The position numbers and the translations under genes were made by a program. A stretch of DNA of 64,000 nt from Nitrospinaceae bacterium (GTDB lineage: Bacteria; Nitrospinota; Nitrospinia; Nitrospinales; Nitrospinaceae): the NCBI GenBank assembly GCA_024644405.1, contig JAHELC010000003.1, forward strand, positions 62,001 to 126,000. Reading direction: 5' to 3'. This document shows positions 50,152 through 59,716 of the stretch, piece by piece. Under the pieces are notes generated by a model. It was not told the DNA's origin. It searched no databases and saw only the letters and a program-made list of their open reading frames with translations. Within the stretch, counting starts at the first letter, position 1. The number at the start of each line of letters is the position of its first letter.

Positions 50152-51353
50152 ATGGCGTGGGCATCTCGCATGAGATTCACCCCCAAACCCGAAACCTTCC
50201 GGCCCGGCGAAACCTTGAGAATCCTGAGAACCATCGACTCCTTCCTGCCGAACATTTTGGAACCTGCCCGGCAAGCCTGGCAGATTTCCAATCGGCTGGA
50301 GCAAAAGGGCATTCGATCCCCGTTGCTCACCACGGTCTCCTCACCGGAAGACCGCTCACCCAAAAAGGAAACCCTGGGGCAGGTTCAGATCACCCGGGTT
50401 CCCGTTCAGTGGGCGCTGGGGCGGTACAAGTTCAGTTTCGGCATGATGACCTACCTGCGCCAGTATCAGCTCCTCCACAGCCACCTGTACCGCTCGTTTC
50501 AAACGGACTGCGCTTTTTTTTTGCGTTGATCCGAAAAAAACCGTTTGTGCTGAGCACCCACGGCTCACTGCTGGATTACAAAAAAGACCATCAACCCGCC
50601 GCCAGCCATTTTCCCTACAAACTCTATGATGTTTTGACTTTCAGGACTACCGCCAGGCGGGCCGATGCCGTTGTGGTGGCCTCTCAAATGGAATACGAAG
50701 AGGCGCTGGAATTCGGTATCCATAAGAACAAATTGCATATCATTCCCGACGGCATCGAAGGTTCCGGTCCGCCGGTCGACCGCTCCTCCCGGCAGGGGAC
50801 GCCTTTGAATCTGTTGTTTGCCGGACCGATGACCCGGTTCCGGCGGCTGGAATTGCTGCTCCGGGCCGCCCGCAAGCTGACCCTGCCCTTCCGGGTCACC
50901 CTGGTCGCCACCAACAATGTCGTCACAACCGGCGGCTCAACAGAATATCTGGCGGAACTGAAAAAGCTCGTCAAAACATTGGGCATCGAGGACCGGGTGG
51001 AATTTCTGGGCAGCCCCTCCCCGGTAGACATGAAAAATTGCTATGCCAACGCCGACCTGTTCATCAACCCCTCCACCTACGAAACCTCCGGCAAAACCCT
51101 GCTGGAAGCCGGAGCCAGCGGATTGCCCCTCATCTCAACCCCCGTCGGCCTGGCCAACGAAATCGTCACGTCGGGAGAAAACGGGTTCATCGTTCCCGCC
51201 GACCCGGACATGATCTGCGACCGGATCCTGCAACTCAGCAACCCGGACACGCGGAAAAAATTCGGGAACCACATCCGCACGAAAGTGCTGAACGAATTCG
51301 GCTGGAACTCGGTCATGGACCGCTACATGGAGCTTTACGGTTCGCTCAAGTAA
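50152..51353 (+). pseudogene. Glycosyltransferase family 4 gene split by a -1 frameshift in a T9 run
   Basis: Two overlapping frames together encode one GT4 protein of about 395 residues. Frame 1 (from ATG 50152 or 50170) gives ILRTIDSFLPNILEPARQAW ... LLHSHLYRSFQTDCAFF and stops at 50529. Frame 3 resumes with KKPFVLSTHGSLLDYKKDHQ and runs to the stop at 51353 with the family's NADLFINPSTYETSGKTLLE and EAGASGLPLISTPVGLANEI. The switch lies in T 50514-50522: one more T would restore a single frame. It could be a real mutation, a sequencing error, or slippage. A methyltransferase and another GT4 gene follow on the same strand, so it belonged to a sugar-transfer gene group. Confidence 0.8.
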
Positions 51354-51433
51354 CTCTATACTGGTTAAAAGAATTCGTGAATCCCTGGACCCTTTAAAAT
51401 TCTTTTCCTCAATCCAATCCAAAACCGGAATCC

Positions 51434-52216
51434 GTGAAAACCAACATCGCCCTCTACCAGGAAAGCCTGAAATCCGATCAGGTGGATTATGAAACGCCTT
51501 ATGAATCCGTTGCCACGGACTTCTACCGGGAGCTGATTACCGGCGTGATCCAGGATCGATCGGCACGCATTCTCGATCTGGGATGCTTCAAGGGTATCCT
51601 CGTCGACAAGTTGAGTGATTATGCAACGGTTGGATTGGATGTCACCACCGCCGGGTTCATGAAGCCCGGCAAATACGTGCTCGGCATCGGAGAACAACTG
51701 CCATTTAAAAACGATTCATTCGATTGCGTGGCGATGACGGAGGTCATCGAACATATCCTGGAACCGGAAAGGGTGTTTGTGGAAATTCAGCGGATTCTCA
51801 AGGACGGCGGCTACCTGCTGATCACTCATCCCAACAAATACAACCTGCTGGATGAGGCTCTCGAATGGTTCAAGGAGAACCGGTGGATCCGCAAAATGCT
51901 GAACCGGCCGATCTACCAGGGCGTCCAGCACGTGCAATCATTTTATTACAGCGACACCATCAAGGCACTTCGGCCCTTTCATTTTGAAATTCACTCGCGG
52001 CATGCCCTGACCTTTTCCCTGTTCCGCCTGTTTTCCATGTTCGTGTACGGTCGTTTCAAATGGGACAATTTGTTTGGATTTCTTAAAAATTTTATCAAGT
52101 GTGAAAAATTCATCATCCAGCGTTTGGGACGGCTGGGTCAGTTGTTGTCCGGCAGTTGCATCATGCTGTTTCAATTGAAAAAATCGGGGACCCCGGCCCC
52201 CGCTCCCCAGAAATGA
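51434..52216 (+). CDS. Class I SAM-dependent methyltransferase
   Basis: A 260-aa protein. Motif I is ARILDLGCFKGILVDKLSDY (about 44-63), then GLDVTTAG (motif II), FDCVAMTEVIEHILEPERVF (about 96-115) and LKDGGYLLITHPNKYNLLDE. This is the Methyltransf_11/23 group, often found acting on sugars or polyprenyl products. The start is a GTG (51434) with no strong Shine-Dalgarno site. It sits between two glycosyltransferase genes and its stop overlaps the next start by four bases (ATGA), so it is likely part of a glycan-modification operon. Confidence 0.85.
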   Translation: MKTNIALYQESLKSDQVDYETPYESVATDFYRELITGVIQDRSARILDLGCFKGILVDKLSDYATVGLDVTTAGFMKPGKYVLGIGEQLPFKNDSFDCVAMTEVIEHILEPERVFVEIQRILKDGGYLLITHPNKYNLLDEALEWFKENRWIRKMLNRPIYQGVQHVQSFYYSDTIKALRPFHFEIHSRHALTFSLFRLFSMFVYGRFKWDNLFGFLKNFIKCEKFIIQRLGRLGQLLSGSCIMLFQLKKSGTPAPAPQK

Positions 52217-53421
52217 AAAAGAAACTGCTGTTATTCGCATCCACTTTTCCCCGCTGGGAAAACGACACGGAAATCCCGCGGTTCGTGCTCGAACTGGGAG
52301 TGGAACTGCGCAGATACTTCGAGGTCTATGCCCTGGCGCCGCACACCCCCGGCGCGGCCCAATCCGAAAATCTGGAAGGGATACAGGTCATCCGGTTCCC
52401 TTATTTTCCGGAACGCAAGCAGTCGCTGGCTTACGGCACCGGCATGATGGCCAGTCTGAAATCCAACCCCTGGGCGTACCTGCAGGTCCCTTCCTTTTTA
52501 TTCTGTCAATGGCGGGCCCTGCACCGCACCGTCCGTGAACACGGCATCGACATTGTCAACAATCATTGGATGATTCCGCAGGGCTTCATCGCGTCTCTTC
52601 CCCCAAGACTGCCCTGCAAGCAGGTGTTGACCATTCATGCCGCCGGATTGTTCGCCTTGCGGCGCTTGCCCCTGGGCAAGTTTATGGCGCGGCGGATGGT
52701 CCGCCGGTCCGATCTCATTTACAGCGTCAGCTCTTATAACCAGGAGATTCTGGAACAACTGGTCCAGCACAAGGTCGACTGCCGTATTTTACCCATGGGG
52801 ATCGACACGTACTATTATGAAAACCCATCCGACCCGGCCACGCTCCGCAACACGTTGGACCTGCCTGCCGGAAAAATTATTCTGTATGTCGGAAAACTGA
52901 ACGAAAAAAAAGGAGTGACCTACCTGCTCAAAGCCTTTCACGCCATCGCACAGAAACAGCCCGACAGCCATCTGGTCATCGTCGGGACCGGTTTACTGGA
53001 AAATGCGCTCAAGCGCGAAACCCAAAGGTTGAAACTGGAAACCCGCATCACCTTTGCCGGACAACAGGGCAAGGAAGCGGTGCGCAACTATTTCCGGGCG
53101 GCCGATCTGGTGGTGGTGCCGTCGATCATCGACTCTACCGGCGAAACGGAGGGATTGCCGGTGGTCCTGCTGGAAGCGCTGGCCTGCGGCAAACCCGTCG
53201 TCGCCACCCGTGTCGCCGGCGCGCCGGATGTAATCTCCGACGGTTACAATGGATTCCTGGCGAAACCCGAAGATGGCAAAGACCTCGCCGATAATATGGT
53301 GCAGGCCCTGAACGCCGATGCCGCCGCTCTTGCCCAAAACGCACGCGACTCCGTACAACCCTACGACTGGGAAATGATCGGCAAAGACTACCGCGACCGC
53401 ATACTCGGCCTTTTCGATTAA
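52213..53421 (+). CDS. Glycosyltransferase family 4
   Basis: A 402-aa GT-B enzyme. The N-terminal domain has LLFASTFPRWENDTEIPRFV (about 5-24); the C-terminal domain has KIILYVGKLNEKKGVTYLLK (about 218-237) and the E-x7-E signature GLPVVLLEALACGKPVVATR (about 316-335). It moves a sugar from a nucleotide sugar to a glycan or lipid acceptor. The ATG overlaps the preceding stop (ATGA), and MKKKLLLF is the natural start; the longer open frame adds residues with no family match. No signal peptide. Confidence 0.9.
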   Translation: MKKKLLLFASTFPRWENDTEIPRFVLELGVELRRYFEVYALAPHTPGAAQSENLEGIQVIRFPYFPERKQSLAYGTGMMASLKSNPWAYLQVPSFLFCQWRALHRTVREHGIDIVNNHWMIPQGFIASLPPRLPCKQVLTIHAAGLFALRRLPLGKFMARRMVRRSDLIYSVSSYNQEILEQLVQHKVDCRILPMGIDTYYYENPSDPATLRNTLDLPAGKIILYVGKLNEKKGVTYLLKAFHAIAQKQPDSHLVIVGTGLLENALKRETQRLKLETRITFAGQQGKEAVRNYFRAADLVVVPSIIDSTGETEGLPVVLLEALACGKPVVATRVAGAPDVISDGYNGFLAKPEDGKDLADNMVQALNADAAALAQNARDSVQPYDWEMIGKDYRDRILGLFD

Positions 53422-53457
53422 AACCTGCTATTCATTCGCTTTAATACAATTTTTAAC

Positions 53458-53714
53458 CTATAAGAACCAATCCTTATTTTCTTCAGTTAAAAATTGTCGG
53501 AGTGGTTTTAGATCTATATTGTAACGTTGGAAAATGGCAATAAGCTCTCTTAAATCCGTGTCATTTAAATCAGAAGGCACCTCTAAGTAAAGACACCTAC
53601 CTTCACCGTAATATTTTTTACTGAAGGGATCTTATCTAACCAGCCGAAAAACTGATCTTCATCTATATTCGAGCAAAAACTCATATTCCAACATTCGAGT
53701 GTTACAGTCTCCAT
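53458..53714 (-). pseudogene. Small gene split by a one-base deletion in an A6/T6 run
   Basis: Too short and broken for one open frame. From the ATG at 53714 the frame reads METVTLECWNMSFCSNID ... DKIPSVKN, then the other frame continues Y-Y-G-E-G-R-C-L-Y-L-E-V-P-S-D and on to QFLTEENKDWFL before a TAG at 53458. The switch is at T 53614-53619 (A6 on the minus strand); one more A would give an 85-aa protein. I do not know its family, although small WFL-ending proteins with LRELIAIFQRYNIDLK are familiar as stand-alone genes. It starts three bases after the RNase Z-like stop, with AAGG about 10 bases before the ATG. Confidence 0.6.
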
Positions 53715-53716
53715 AT

Positions 53717-54724
53717 TTATTTACCTTGGAAGGTGTCTTGCGCTTCGCGGACGAGGCGGTCGGTCTGGTGGGAATGGCGTTTGGAATAATGGAAGGTTTT
53801 CAGTTGTTTGACGCCGGCTTCTTTCGCCAGCAAGCCCGCCTGGCGGGTGGTCAAATGGCACCGGTCCCGCGCCCGGTCTTCTTCTTCGGCGGTGAACGGG
53901 GATTCGCAAAACAGCAAGTCTGCCTCGCGAACCAAATTGACTATGCGTGGAATATTCGTCGGCGTATACACCGTGTCCGTGATGTAGGCGATTTTCTGCC
54001 CCGGCGTGACGGTCACCAGCTTTTCTTTCAATGTCCCCAGTGTATATTCCCGCGTCTCCTGCGTGCCGTTCACGCCTACCGGCACCTGCACGACAAGGTC
54101 ATCGGCTGCGCCTTCGTAGATGTTCTGCTTGACCCGGTTCAGCCATTCACCCGGTTCAAGAGACATCGCCGTCAATCCATCCTTGTTAATATTAACGTGA
54201 AATTTTTCTTTAAGGGCGAATCCCAGGCACGGCACCCGGTGCTCCAGAATCGTCGCCGAAACCGATAACGCCGGTTCGTCCAGGATCAATCCGCCGTCCC
54301 ACGGCTCTTCCCGTTCATCGCTTCTTTGAAACCGTTCAATCGCGCGGAACGTCGCTTTGTGCAATCGTTCCCGATGCACTTCCACCACGTCGAGGGTGAG
54401 CGATTCATCATACCGGTCGACCAGGTTCCAGGTGAACCCGGCCAGCTTGCCTTCCACATTGGCGATGAAGTTTTCCGGGCCGTACAGGGTGATCGTCTTT
54501 TCCCGCCCGAACATGAGGCGCAGAAACCGGTCGAATCCGATGAAATGGTCGATGTGGGTGTGGCTGACAAACACGTGCGTCACCTTCAGCAGGTCGGCGT
54601 TGGTGAGCGGCGACTGGTCTCCCATGTCGAACAGAAACGCCCGCTTCTCATACAAAAACTGCACGAACAGTCCGGGGTCGCCCAGCGGATCGTTCACCAG
54701 CGATGGCTGTAGAATCGGTTTCAT
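53717..54724 (-). CDS. Ribonuclease Z-like metallo-beta-lactamase protein
   Basis: A 335-aa protein of the MBL fold: VSHTHIDHFIGFDRFLRLMF (about 54-73) supplies the HxHxDH metal-binding motif, AYITDTVYTP (about 242-251) the metal-bridging Asp, and FHYSKRH near the end the last His. The segment HRVPCLGFALKEK matches the RNase Z exosite region of ElaC-type proteins, so tRNA 3' processing is likely, though other MBL activity is possible. The ATG at 54724 is only 16 bases after the prfB stop; a GTG at 54736 is an alternative. Confidence 0.82.
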   Translation of the reverse strand: MKPILQPSLVNDPLGDPGLFVQFLYEKRAFLFDMGDQSPLTNADLLKVTHVFVSHTHIDHFIGFDRFLRLMFGREKTITLYGPENFIANVEGKLAGFTWNLVDRYDESLTLDVVEVHRERLHKATFRAIERFQRSDEREEPWDGGLILDEPALSVSATILEHRVPCLGFALKEKFHVNINKDGLTAMSLEPGEWLNRVKQNIYEGAADDLVVQVPVGVNGTQETREYTLGTLKEKLVTVTPGQKIAYITDTVYTPTNIPRIVNLVREADLLFCESPFTAEEEDRARDRCHLTTRQAGLLAKEAGVKQLKTFHYSKRHSHQTDRLVREAQDTFQGK

Positions 54725-54739
54725 GGTTTGAAACACCGC

Positions 54740-55844
54740 CTAAGCGGTGACATTCTCCTTCAATAAATACGCTTCGATAAACCGGCCGATATCCCCGTCC
54801 AGCACCGCTTCGACGTTGCCCATTTCCACCCCGGTCCGCAAGTCCTTGGCCATCTGGTAAGGATGTAACACGTAGGAGCGAATCTGGCTGCCCCACTCGA
54901 TTTTCTTCTTCTCCTTTTCTTTGGCCTTTTTCTCTTCGTCTTTCTTTTCCATTTCCACTTCGTGGAGACGAGCCCGGAGAACTTTCATGGCCGAGGCTTT
55001 GTTCTTGTGCTGGGACCGTTCGTTCTGGCACTGCACGACGATGCCCGTCGGCTGGTGCGTGATGCGCACGGCGGAGTCGGTCGTGTTCACGCCCTGCCCT
55101 CCCGGACCGGAAGCACGGTAGACGTCTATTTTGAGATCATCCGGATTAATTTCGACTTCGACATCCTCGGCCACTTCCGGATAAACGAATACCGAAGCGA
55201 ACGACGTGTGCCGCCGCTTGTTGGAATCGAACGGCGAGATACGCACCAGCCGGTGCACTCCGATCTCCGCCTTCAGATACCCGTAAGCGTAATCGCCGGT
55301 AAAATTCACCGTCGCGCTTTTGATGCCGGCTTCCTCGCCGTACTGCATGTCGAGCACTTCCGCTTTGTAATCGTTGCGCTCGCCCCAACGGAGGTACATG
55401 CGCAACAGCATTTCCGCCCAGTCTTGCGACTCGGTACCGCCCGCACCGGAATTGATGGCGAGGATCGCGTTGTTGCCGTCACTCTCTCCGGAAAGCATGG
55501 CCTTCAGTTCCGCCGCCTCCAACTGCTTTTTCAGATGGGAAACGACCGTCTCGCATTCGCCCAGCAGGGACTCGTCCTCTTCTTCGGCCAGCAACATCAG
55601 CGTAGCTTCCAAATCATCGTTTTCCTTGGCCAGATCTTTCCAGAGATTGACACTGCGTTGAAGGTTGGCGCGTTTTTGGAGGGTTTTCTGGGCGGCCTCG
55701 TTGTCGTTCCAGAAGTCGGGAGCGGCTACCGTTTTATCGACGGAATCGAGTTCCTTTAATTTATTATCGACGTCAAAGAAACCCCCGGATGCGCTCGATG
55801 CGTTGGGTCATTTCCTGATGCTGTTTCTTCAGCTCGTCAATCAT
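54740..55844 (-). CDS. prfB: Peptide chain release factor 2, programmed +1 frameshift
   Basis: Release factor for UGA and UAA stop codons, about 367 aa after frameshifting. The first 23 codons (from ATG 55844; MIDELKKQHQEMTQRIERIR) end in CTT TGA C at 55778-55772. A Shine-Dalgarno-like CGGGGG lies three bases before the CTT, exactly the spacing of the known RF2 frameshift site. Reading then continues in the +1 frame to 54740. The main part has the GGQ motif (SGPGGQGVNTTDSAVR), needed for peptide release, and the SPF tripeptide (VRISPFDSNKRRHTS) that reads the stop codon. The frameshift lets the cell autoregulate RF2. GGGAGTG precedes the start. Confidence 0.96.
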
Positions 55845-55900
55845 GAATCACTCCCACACTAAAATGTTAACGGTATTGTCTATTTTCCGAAAAATTCGGG

Positions 55901-56809
55901 TTAACGCGAATTCCGTATCGGATAAGGAGGGTTGAAAAACGGATCGTTCCGGTTGTTCCGCTTCACCGCCTTGAAAAATTCCGAGATTTCGAAGTCATCA
56001 TTGAACACCGAGCCGCTGGACTCGACCGAACTCCCGTTTTCGATCATATCCATATTTTCCAGCCAGGACAAGTTTCGTTGAACTTTTTCCGGCAAAATAG
56101 AAATATATTTGCGGAGTGTTGCCAGTGACGCGTCTTCATCCCTGAGAATCGCCACACAAACCGTCGCCACACGCTCGGCATCTTCAAAAAAAGCAACCCG
56201 CGGAAACACCGCCTCCAATGTTTTCCGATCGCGCGGTTTCAGCGCATTGCTTTTTCCATAGAGGTTGGTGACCAGCAACCCTGATTCAGTCAGCAATTGA
56301 GCGATCTCCCGGTAAAATTCGACGGTCTTGAGATGATACGGCACTGCTCCGCCTTTGAAGGCATCCAGAAACACCATGTCGTATTGTCGACTGCGCTGTT
56401 TGACAAATGCACGTCCGTCCTTTTCGAAAACCCGCAGGCGTGGACTCTCTTTGAAACCGAAATAGCGCCGGGCCAGTTCGGTCACGCGAGCGTCCACTTC
56501 CACCACATCGATTCCGATATCCGGGTAAACCTCGTTCAAAAACCGGGGAAGCACTCCGCCACCCAATCCGATCATCAGGATCCGGGAGGGATCCGGGTTC
56601 CAGATCAAAGGAGCGAGGAGCAGACGCGTATAGATCAGGGCCAGGTCAGCAGGCCGGTCGAGATTGATACGGGTCTGCAGATAGAACCGGCCGTTGCCCT
56701 GAAACCACATTTCCCTCAGGTTTTCCCGTTCGATGACGAAAATATCATTGAAGGGAGACCGGGTGCGGCTCAAAATCTTAAGTTGCTGGGTTTCCGTGGT
56801 CATCATCAT
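55901..56809 (-). CDS. Spermidine synthase-like protein
   Basis: A 302-aa protein with the aminopropyltransferase fold: ILMIGLGGGVLPRFLNEVYP (about 77-96, nucleoside-binding glycine loop), IDVVEVDARVTELARRYFGF (acidic ribose contact), and YDMVFLDAFKGGAVPYHLKT (about 142-161), with the conserved Asp. Some catalytic residues of true spermidine synthases are not obvious, and many relatives are of unknown substrate. Three ATGs in a row (56809, 56806, 56803) follow GGAGA, so the exact start is open. A 200-bp spacer separates it from divergent pckA. Confidence 0.82.
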   Translation of the reverse strand: MMMTTETQQLKILSRTRSPFNDIFVIERENLREMWFQGNGRFYLQTRINLDRPADLALIYTRLLLAPLIWNPDPSRILMIGLGGGVLPRFLNEVYPDIGIDVVEVDARVTELARRYFGFKESPRLRVFEKDGRAFVKQRSRQYDMVFLDAFKGGAVPYHLKTVEFYREIAQLLTESGLLVTNLYGKSNALKPRDRKTLEAVFPRVAFFEDAERVATVCVAILRDEDASLATLRKYISILPEKVQRNLSWLENMDMIENGSSVESSGSVFNDDFEISEFFKAVKRNNRNDPFFNPPYPIRNSR

Positions 56810-57028
56810 TCTCCGGAGCGGTCCGGAAGGGCTGTAAAAATAGCCCTGCTTCGTGTAAAATCAGCCAAATTCGGCAACAAATACAAAAATTTTTCAAACC
56901 TCCGGCACTTATGATACCATGAGCTTATTGGTCGAATTTTGATATTTTACTGTAAATCCAAGCACCGGAACCCTTCCCGGTCGGTTTATTACATATCTTA
57001 AAACTTCTTCTGATGATGGAGTCTTGGA

Positions 57029-58672
57029 ATGCCTAAAAGAGTCTTGAAACATAAAGTCGGGCTGGAACACCACGGCATCAAAAACGTCAAGGAAATCTTC
57101 TGGAACCTGACCACCCCCGAATTATATGAACATATTGTAAGAAACCAGGAAGGCGTGATTTCCCACCTGGGTCCCATTTGCGTGAAAACCGGTGATCATA
57201 CCGGCCGCTCCCCCAACGATAAATTCATCGTTCAGGAACCCACCAGCCAGGACAACATCTGGTGGGGCAAGGTCAACAAACCGTTTCCTGTCGACAAGTT
57301 TGACGCTCTGTACGCACGCGTGCTGGCCTACATGCAGGGAAAAAACCTGTACGTGCAGGATTGCCTGGGCGGATCTGATCCCAGCTATCAGCTCCACATC
57401 CGCGTGATCACGGAAATGGCCTGGCAAAGCCTGTTCGCCCGCAACATGTTTATCCAGATCAAGGACCTCGAAAAACTGGAGAACCACGCCCCGGCGTTCA
57501 CCATCATCGGATTGCCCGGTTTCAAAGCGGTGCCGGAAATTGATGGCACCAATTCCGAAACTTTTGTTATCGTCGACTTCAGCAAACAGCTGGTCCTGAT
57601 TGGCGGTACCCGTTACGCCGGTGAAATCAAGAAATCGGTTTTTTCCATTCTCAATTACCTGCTCCCCTACAAGCACAATGTCCTGTCGATGCACTGCTCG
57701 GCCAACCTCGGCAACAAGGGAGACACCGCCGTCTTTTTCGGCCTGTCGGGAACGGGTAAAACCACCCTGTCGGCAGATTCCACCCGCCAGTTGATCGGTG
57801 ACGACGAACACGGCTGGAGCGAAGACGGCGTGTTCAACTTTGAAGGCGGCTGTTACGCCAAGGTGATCAAACTCAACCCGGAAGCGGAGCCGGAAATCTT
57901 CGAATGCACCCGGCGTTTCGGCACCCTGTTGGAAAACGTGGTGATGGACTACAACACGCGGCGGCTGGATCTGGACGATTCCAGTTTCACGGAAAACACC
58001 CGCGCGGGCTACCCGCTCACGCACATCAGCAATTCGGTGCCGGATAGGCGCGGCGGCCATCCCAAAAATGTGATCATGCTGACCTGCGACGCTTACGGCA
58101 TCATGCCGCCGGTGGCCAAGCTGACCCCCGAGCAGGCCATGTACCATTTTATTTCCGGTTACACCGCCAAGGTCGCCGGAACCGAACGGGGAATGAGCCG
58201 CGAACCGTCGGCCATTTTCAGTACCTGTTTCGGGGCGCCGTTCATGGCGCTGCATCCTTCGGTTTACGCCAACCTGCTGGGCGAGAGAATCGCCAAGCAT
58301 AAAGTCGACTGCTGGCTGGTCAACACCGGCTGGACGGGCGGACCCTACGGTGTCGGGAACCGGATGGAAATTGCGCATACCCGTGCCATGATCAATGCCA
58401 TACTCAACGGCGACCTGAAAAAAGTACAACTGAAAACGGACCCGATTTTCGGACTGCAGGTTCCCGAGTCCTGTCCGGGAGTGCCCGATGAAGTGCTCGA
58501 TCCCAGGGGCACCTGGAAAAACCCTGAAGCCTACGATGAAAAGGCCCGGGAGCTGGCGGTTCAGTTCATCGAAAACTTCAAGGAATACGAAGACAGCGTC
58601 GGACCGGAAGTCATCGCTGCGGGACCTCAGTTGCCCTCCGGCAAAAAAGCGGCGATCAAACAAATCAAGTAA
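57029..58672 (+). CDS. pckA: Phosphoenolpyruvate carboxykinase (ATP)
   Basis: Interconverts oxaloacetate + ATP and phosphoenolpyruvate + CO2 + ADP. A 547-aa protein of normal length. Kinase-1a loop FFGLSGTGKTTLSADSTRQL (about 238-257), metal-binding DDEHGWSEDGVFNFEGGCYA (about 262-281), SRGGHPKN-like region at RRGGHPKNVIMLTCDAYGI (about 344-362) and NTGWTGGPYGVGNRMEIAHT (about 432-451). It supports gluconeogenesis, or carbon fixation by the reductive TCA cycle if this is a nitrite-oxidising autotroph. TGGAG lies six bases before the ATG. Confidence 0.97.
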   Translation: MPKRVLKHKVGLEHHGIKNVKEIFWNLTTPELYEHIVRNQEGVISHLGPICVKTGDHTGRSPNDKFIVQEPTSQDNIWWGKVNKPFPVDKFDALYARVLAYMQGKNLYVQDCLGGSDPSYQLHIRVITEMAWQSLFARNMFIQIKDLEKLENHAPAFTIIGLPGFKAVPEIDGTNSETFVIVDFSKQLVLIGGTRYAGEIKKSVFSILNYLLPYKHNVLSMHCSANLGNKGDTAVFFGLSGTGKTTLSADSTRQLIGDDEHGWSEDGVFNFEGGCYAKVIKLNPEAEPEIFECTRRFGTLLENVVMDYNTRRLDLDDSSFTENTRAGYPLTHISNSVPDRRGGHPKNVIMLTCDAYGIMPPVAKLTPEQAMYHFISGYTAKVAGTERGMSREPSAIFSTCFGAPFMALHPSVYANLLGERIAKHKVDCWLVNTGWTGGPYGVGNRMEIAHTRAMINAILNGDLKKVQLKTDPIFGLQVPESCPGVPDEVLDPRGTWKNPEAYDEKARELAVQFIENFKEYEDSVGPEVIAAGPQLPSGKKAAIKQIK

Positions 58673-58717
58673 ACTGGTCCAGCCCACCGGCCCTGTGGGA
58701 CCAGGGGGAACCTTATT

Positions 58718-59716
58718 GTGGAAAACCGCCCGCTCATTGCCATCACCATGGGTGACCCCTCAGGGATCGGCCCGGAAATCATCGTCAAGGCCCTGACCTC
58801 CCCGCCCGATGTCTGCCGCAGCGTCGTCATCGGCGATGCCGCCTGGCTCCAGCTGCACGCGGCACAGTGGGCGCCGCAACTCTCGATCCGCCCCATCAAA
58901 GACCTGAGCGAAGCGCGCCACGCACACGGCGTTCTCGAAGTCGTGGACCTCCACAACGTTCCTGAAAATCTACCTATAGGCCGCGCCACCCCTGAAGGAG
59001 GAAAAGCCGCCGTCGAATACATCCGTATAGCGGTCGAGCTGGCGACGGCGCATCAGGTCCACGCCATCACCACGGCTCCCATCAACAAGGAAGCCATACA
59101 TCTTGCGGGATTCAAATATCCGGGGCACACGGAAATGCTGGCCGACTTCACGCACACTCCGGAAGTCGCTTTGATGCTGGCAGGGGGCAGTCTGCGCGTG
59201 GTGCTGACCACGACCCACGTGCCTCTGAGTGAAGTGCGAAACCTTATAACCCGCGACCGTATTCTGAAAACCATCCGGTTGACCCATCAATGGCTGACGC
59301 AGGTGGGGATTGAGCGCCCGCGCCTCGCCGTGACCGGCCTCAACCCGCACAGCGGCGACGGCGGGATTTTCGGCGACGATGAAACCGAAAGAATACTCCC
59401 CGCCATCGAAACCGCGCAAAACGAAAAAATCGAGGTCACCGGTCCGTTCTCCGCCGATGCCCTGTTCGGCCGGATTCATGAAGCCTCGTATGACGCGGTG
59501 ATCACCATGTATCACGATCAAGGCATGATCCCGATCAAAATGGTGTCGATGGACCGCGCGGTCAACATCACCCTCGGCCTGCCCATCATCCGTACCTCGG
59601 TGGATCATGGCACCGCGTTCGACATCGCCGGTCAAGGCCTCGCCAAACCGGACAGCCTGCTGGAAGCGCTCAAGGTCGCCGCCACGCTCGCCCAATCTTC
59701 ACTTGTGACCCCATGA
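58718..59716 (+). CDS. pdxA: 4-hydroxythreonine-4-phosphate dehydrogenase
   Basis: Part of the DXP-dependent pyridoxal 5'-phosphate route. A 332-aa protein with AITMGDPSGIGPEIIVKALT (about 8-27), TTAPINKEAIHLAGFKYPGH (about 119-138), GLNPHSGDGGIFGDDE (about 209-224) and MYHDQGMIPIKMVSMDRAVN (about 267-286). Start is a GTG with AGGGGGAA about 11 bases upstream. Its stop overlaps the rsmA start by four bases (ATGA), the usual pdxA-rsmA pairing. Confidence 0.96.
   Translation: MENRPLIAITMGDPSGIGPEIIVKALTSPPDVCRSVVIGDAAWLQLHAAQWAPQLSIRPIKDLSEARHAHGVLEVVDLHNVPENLPIGRATPEGGKAAVEYIRIAVELATAHQVHAITTAPINKEAIHLAGFKYPGHTEMLADFTHTPEVALMLAGGSLRVVLTTTHVPLSEVRNLITRDRILKTIRLTHQWLTQVGIERPRLAVTGLNPHSGDGGIFGDDETERILPAIETAQNEKIEVTGPFSADALFGRIHEASYDAVITMYHDQGMIPIKMVSMDRAVNITLGLPIIRTSVDHGTAFDIAGQGLAKPDSLLEALKVAATLAQSSLVTP

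Noticed and set aside
57122-58687. A 521-codon open frame on the minus strand opposite pckA
   Set aside because: It is the shadow of the GC-rich pckA codons; the product has no family features, and pckA is certain.
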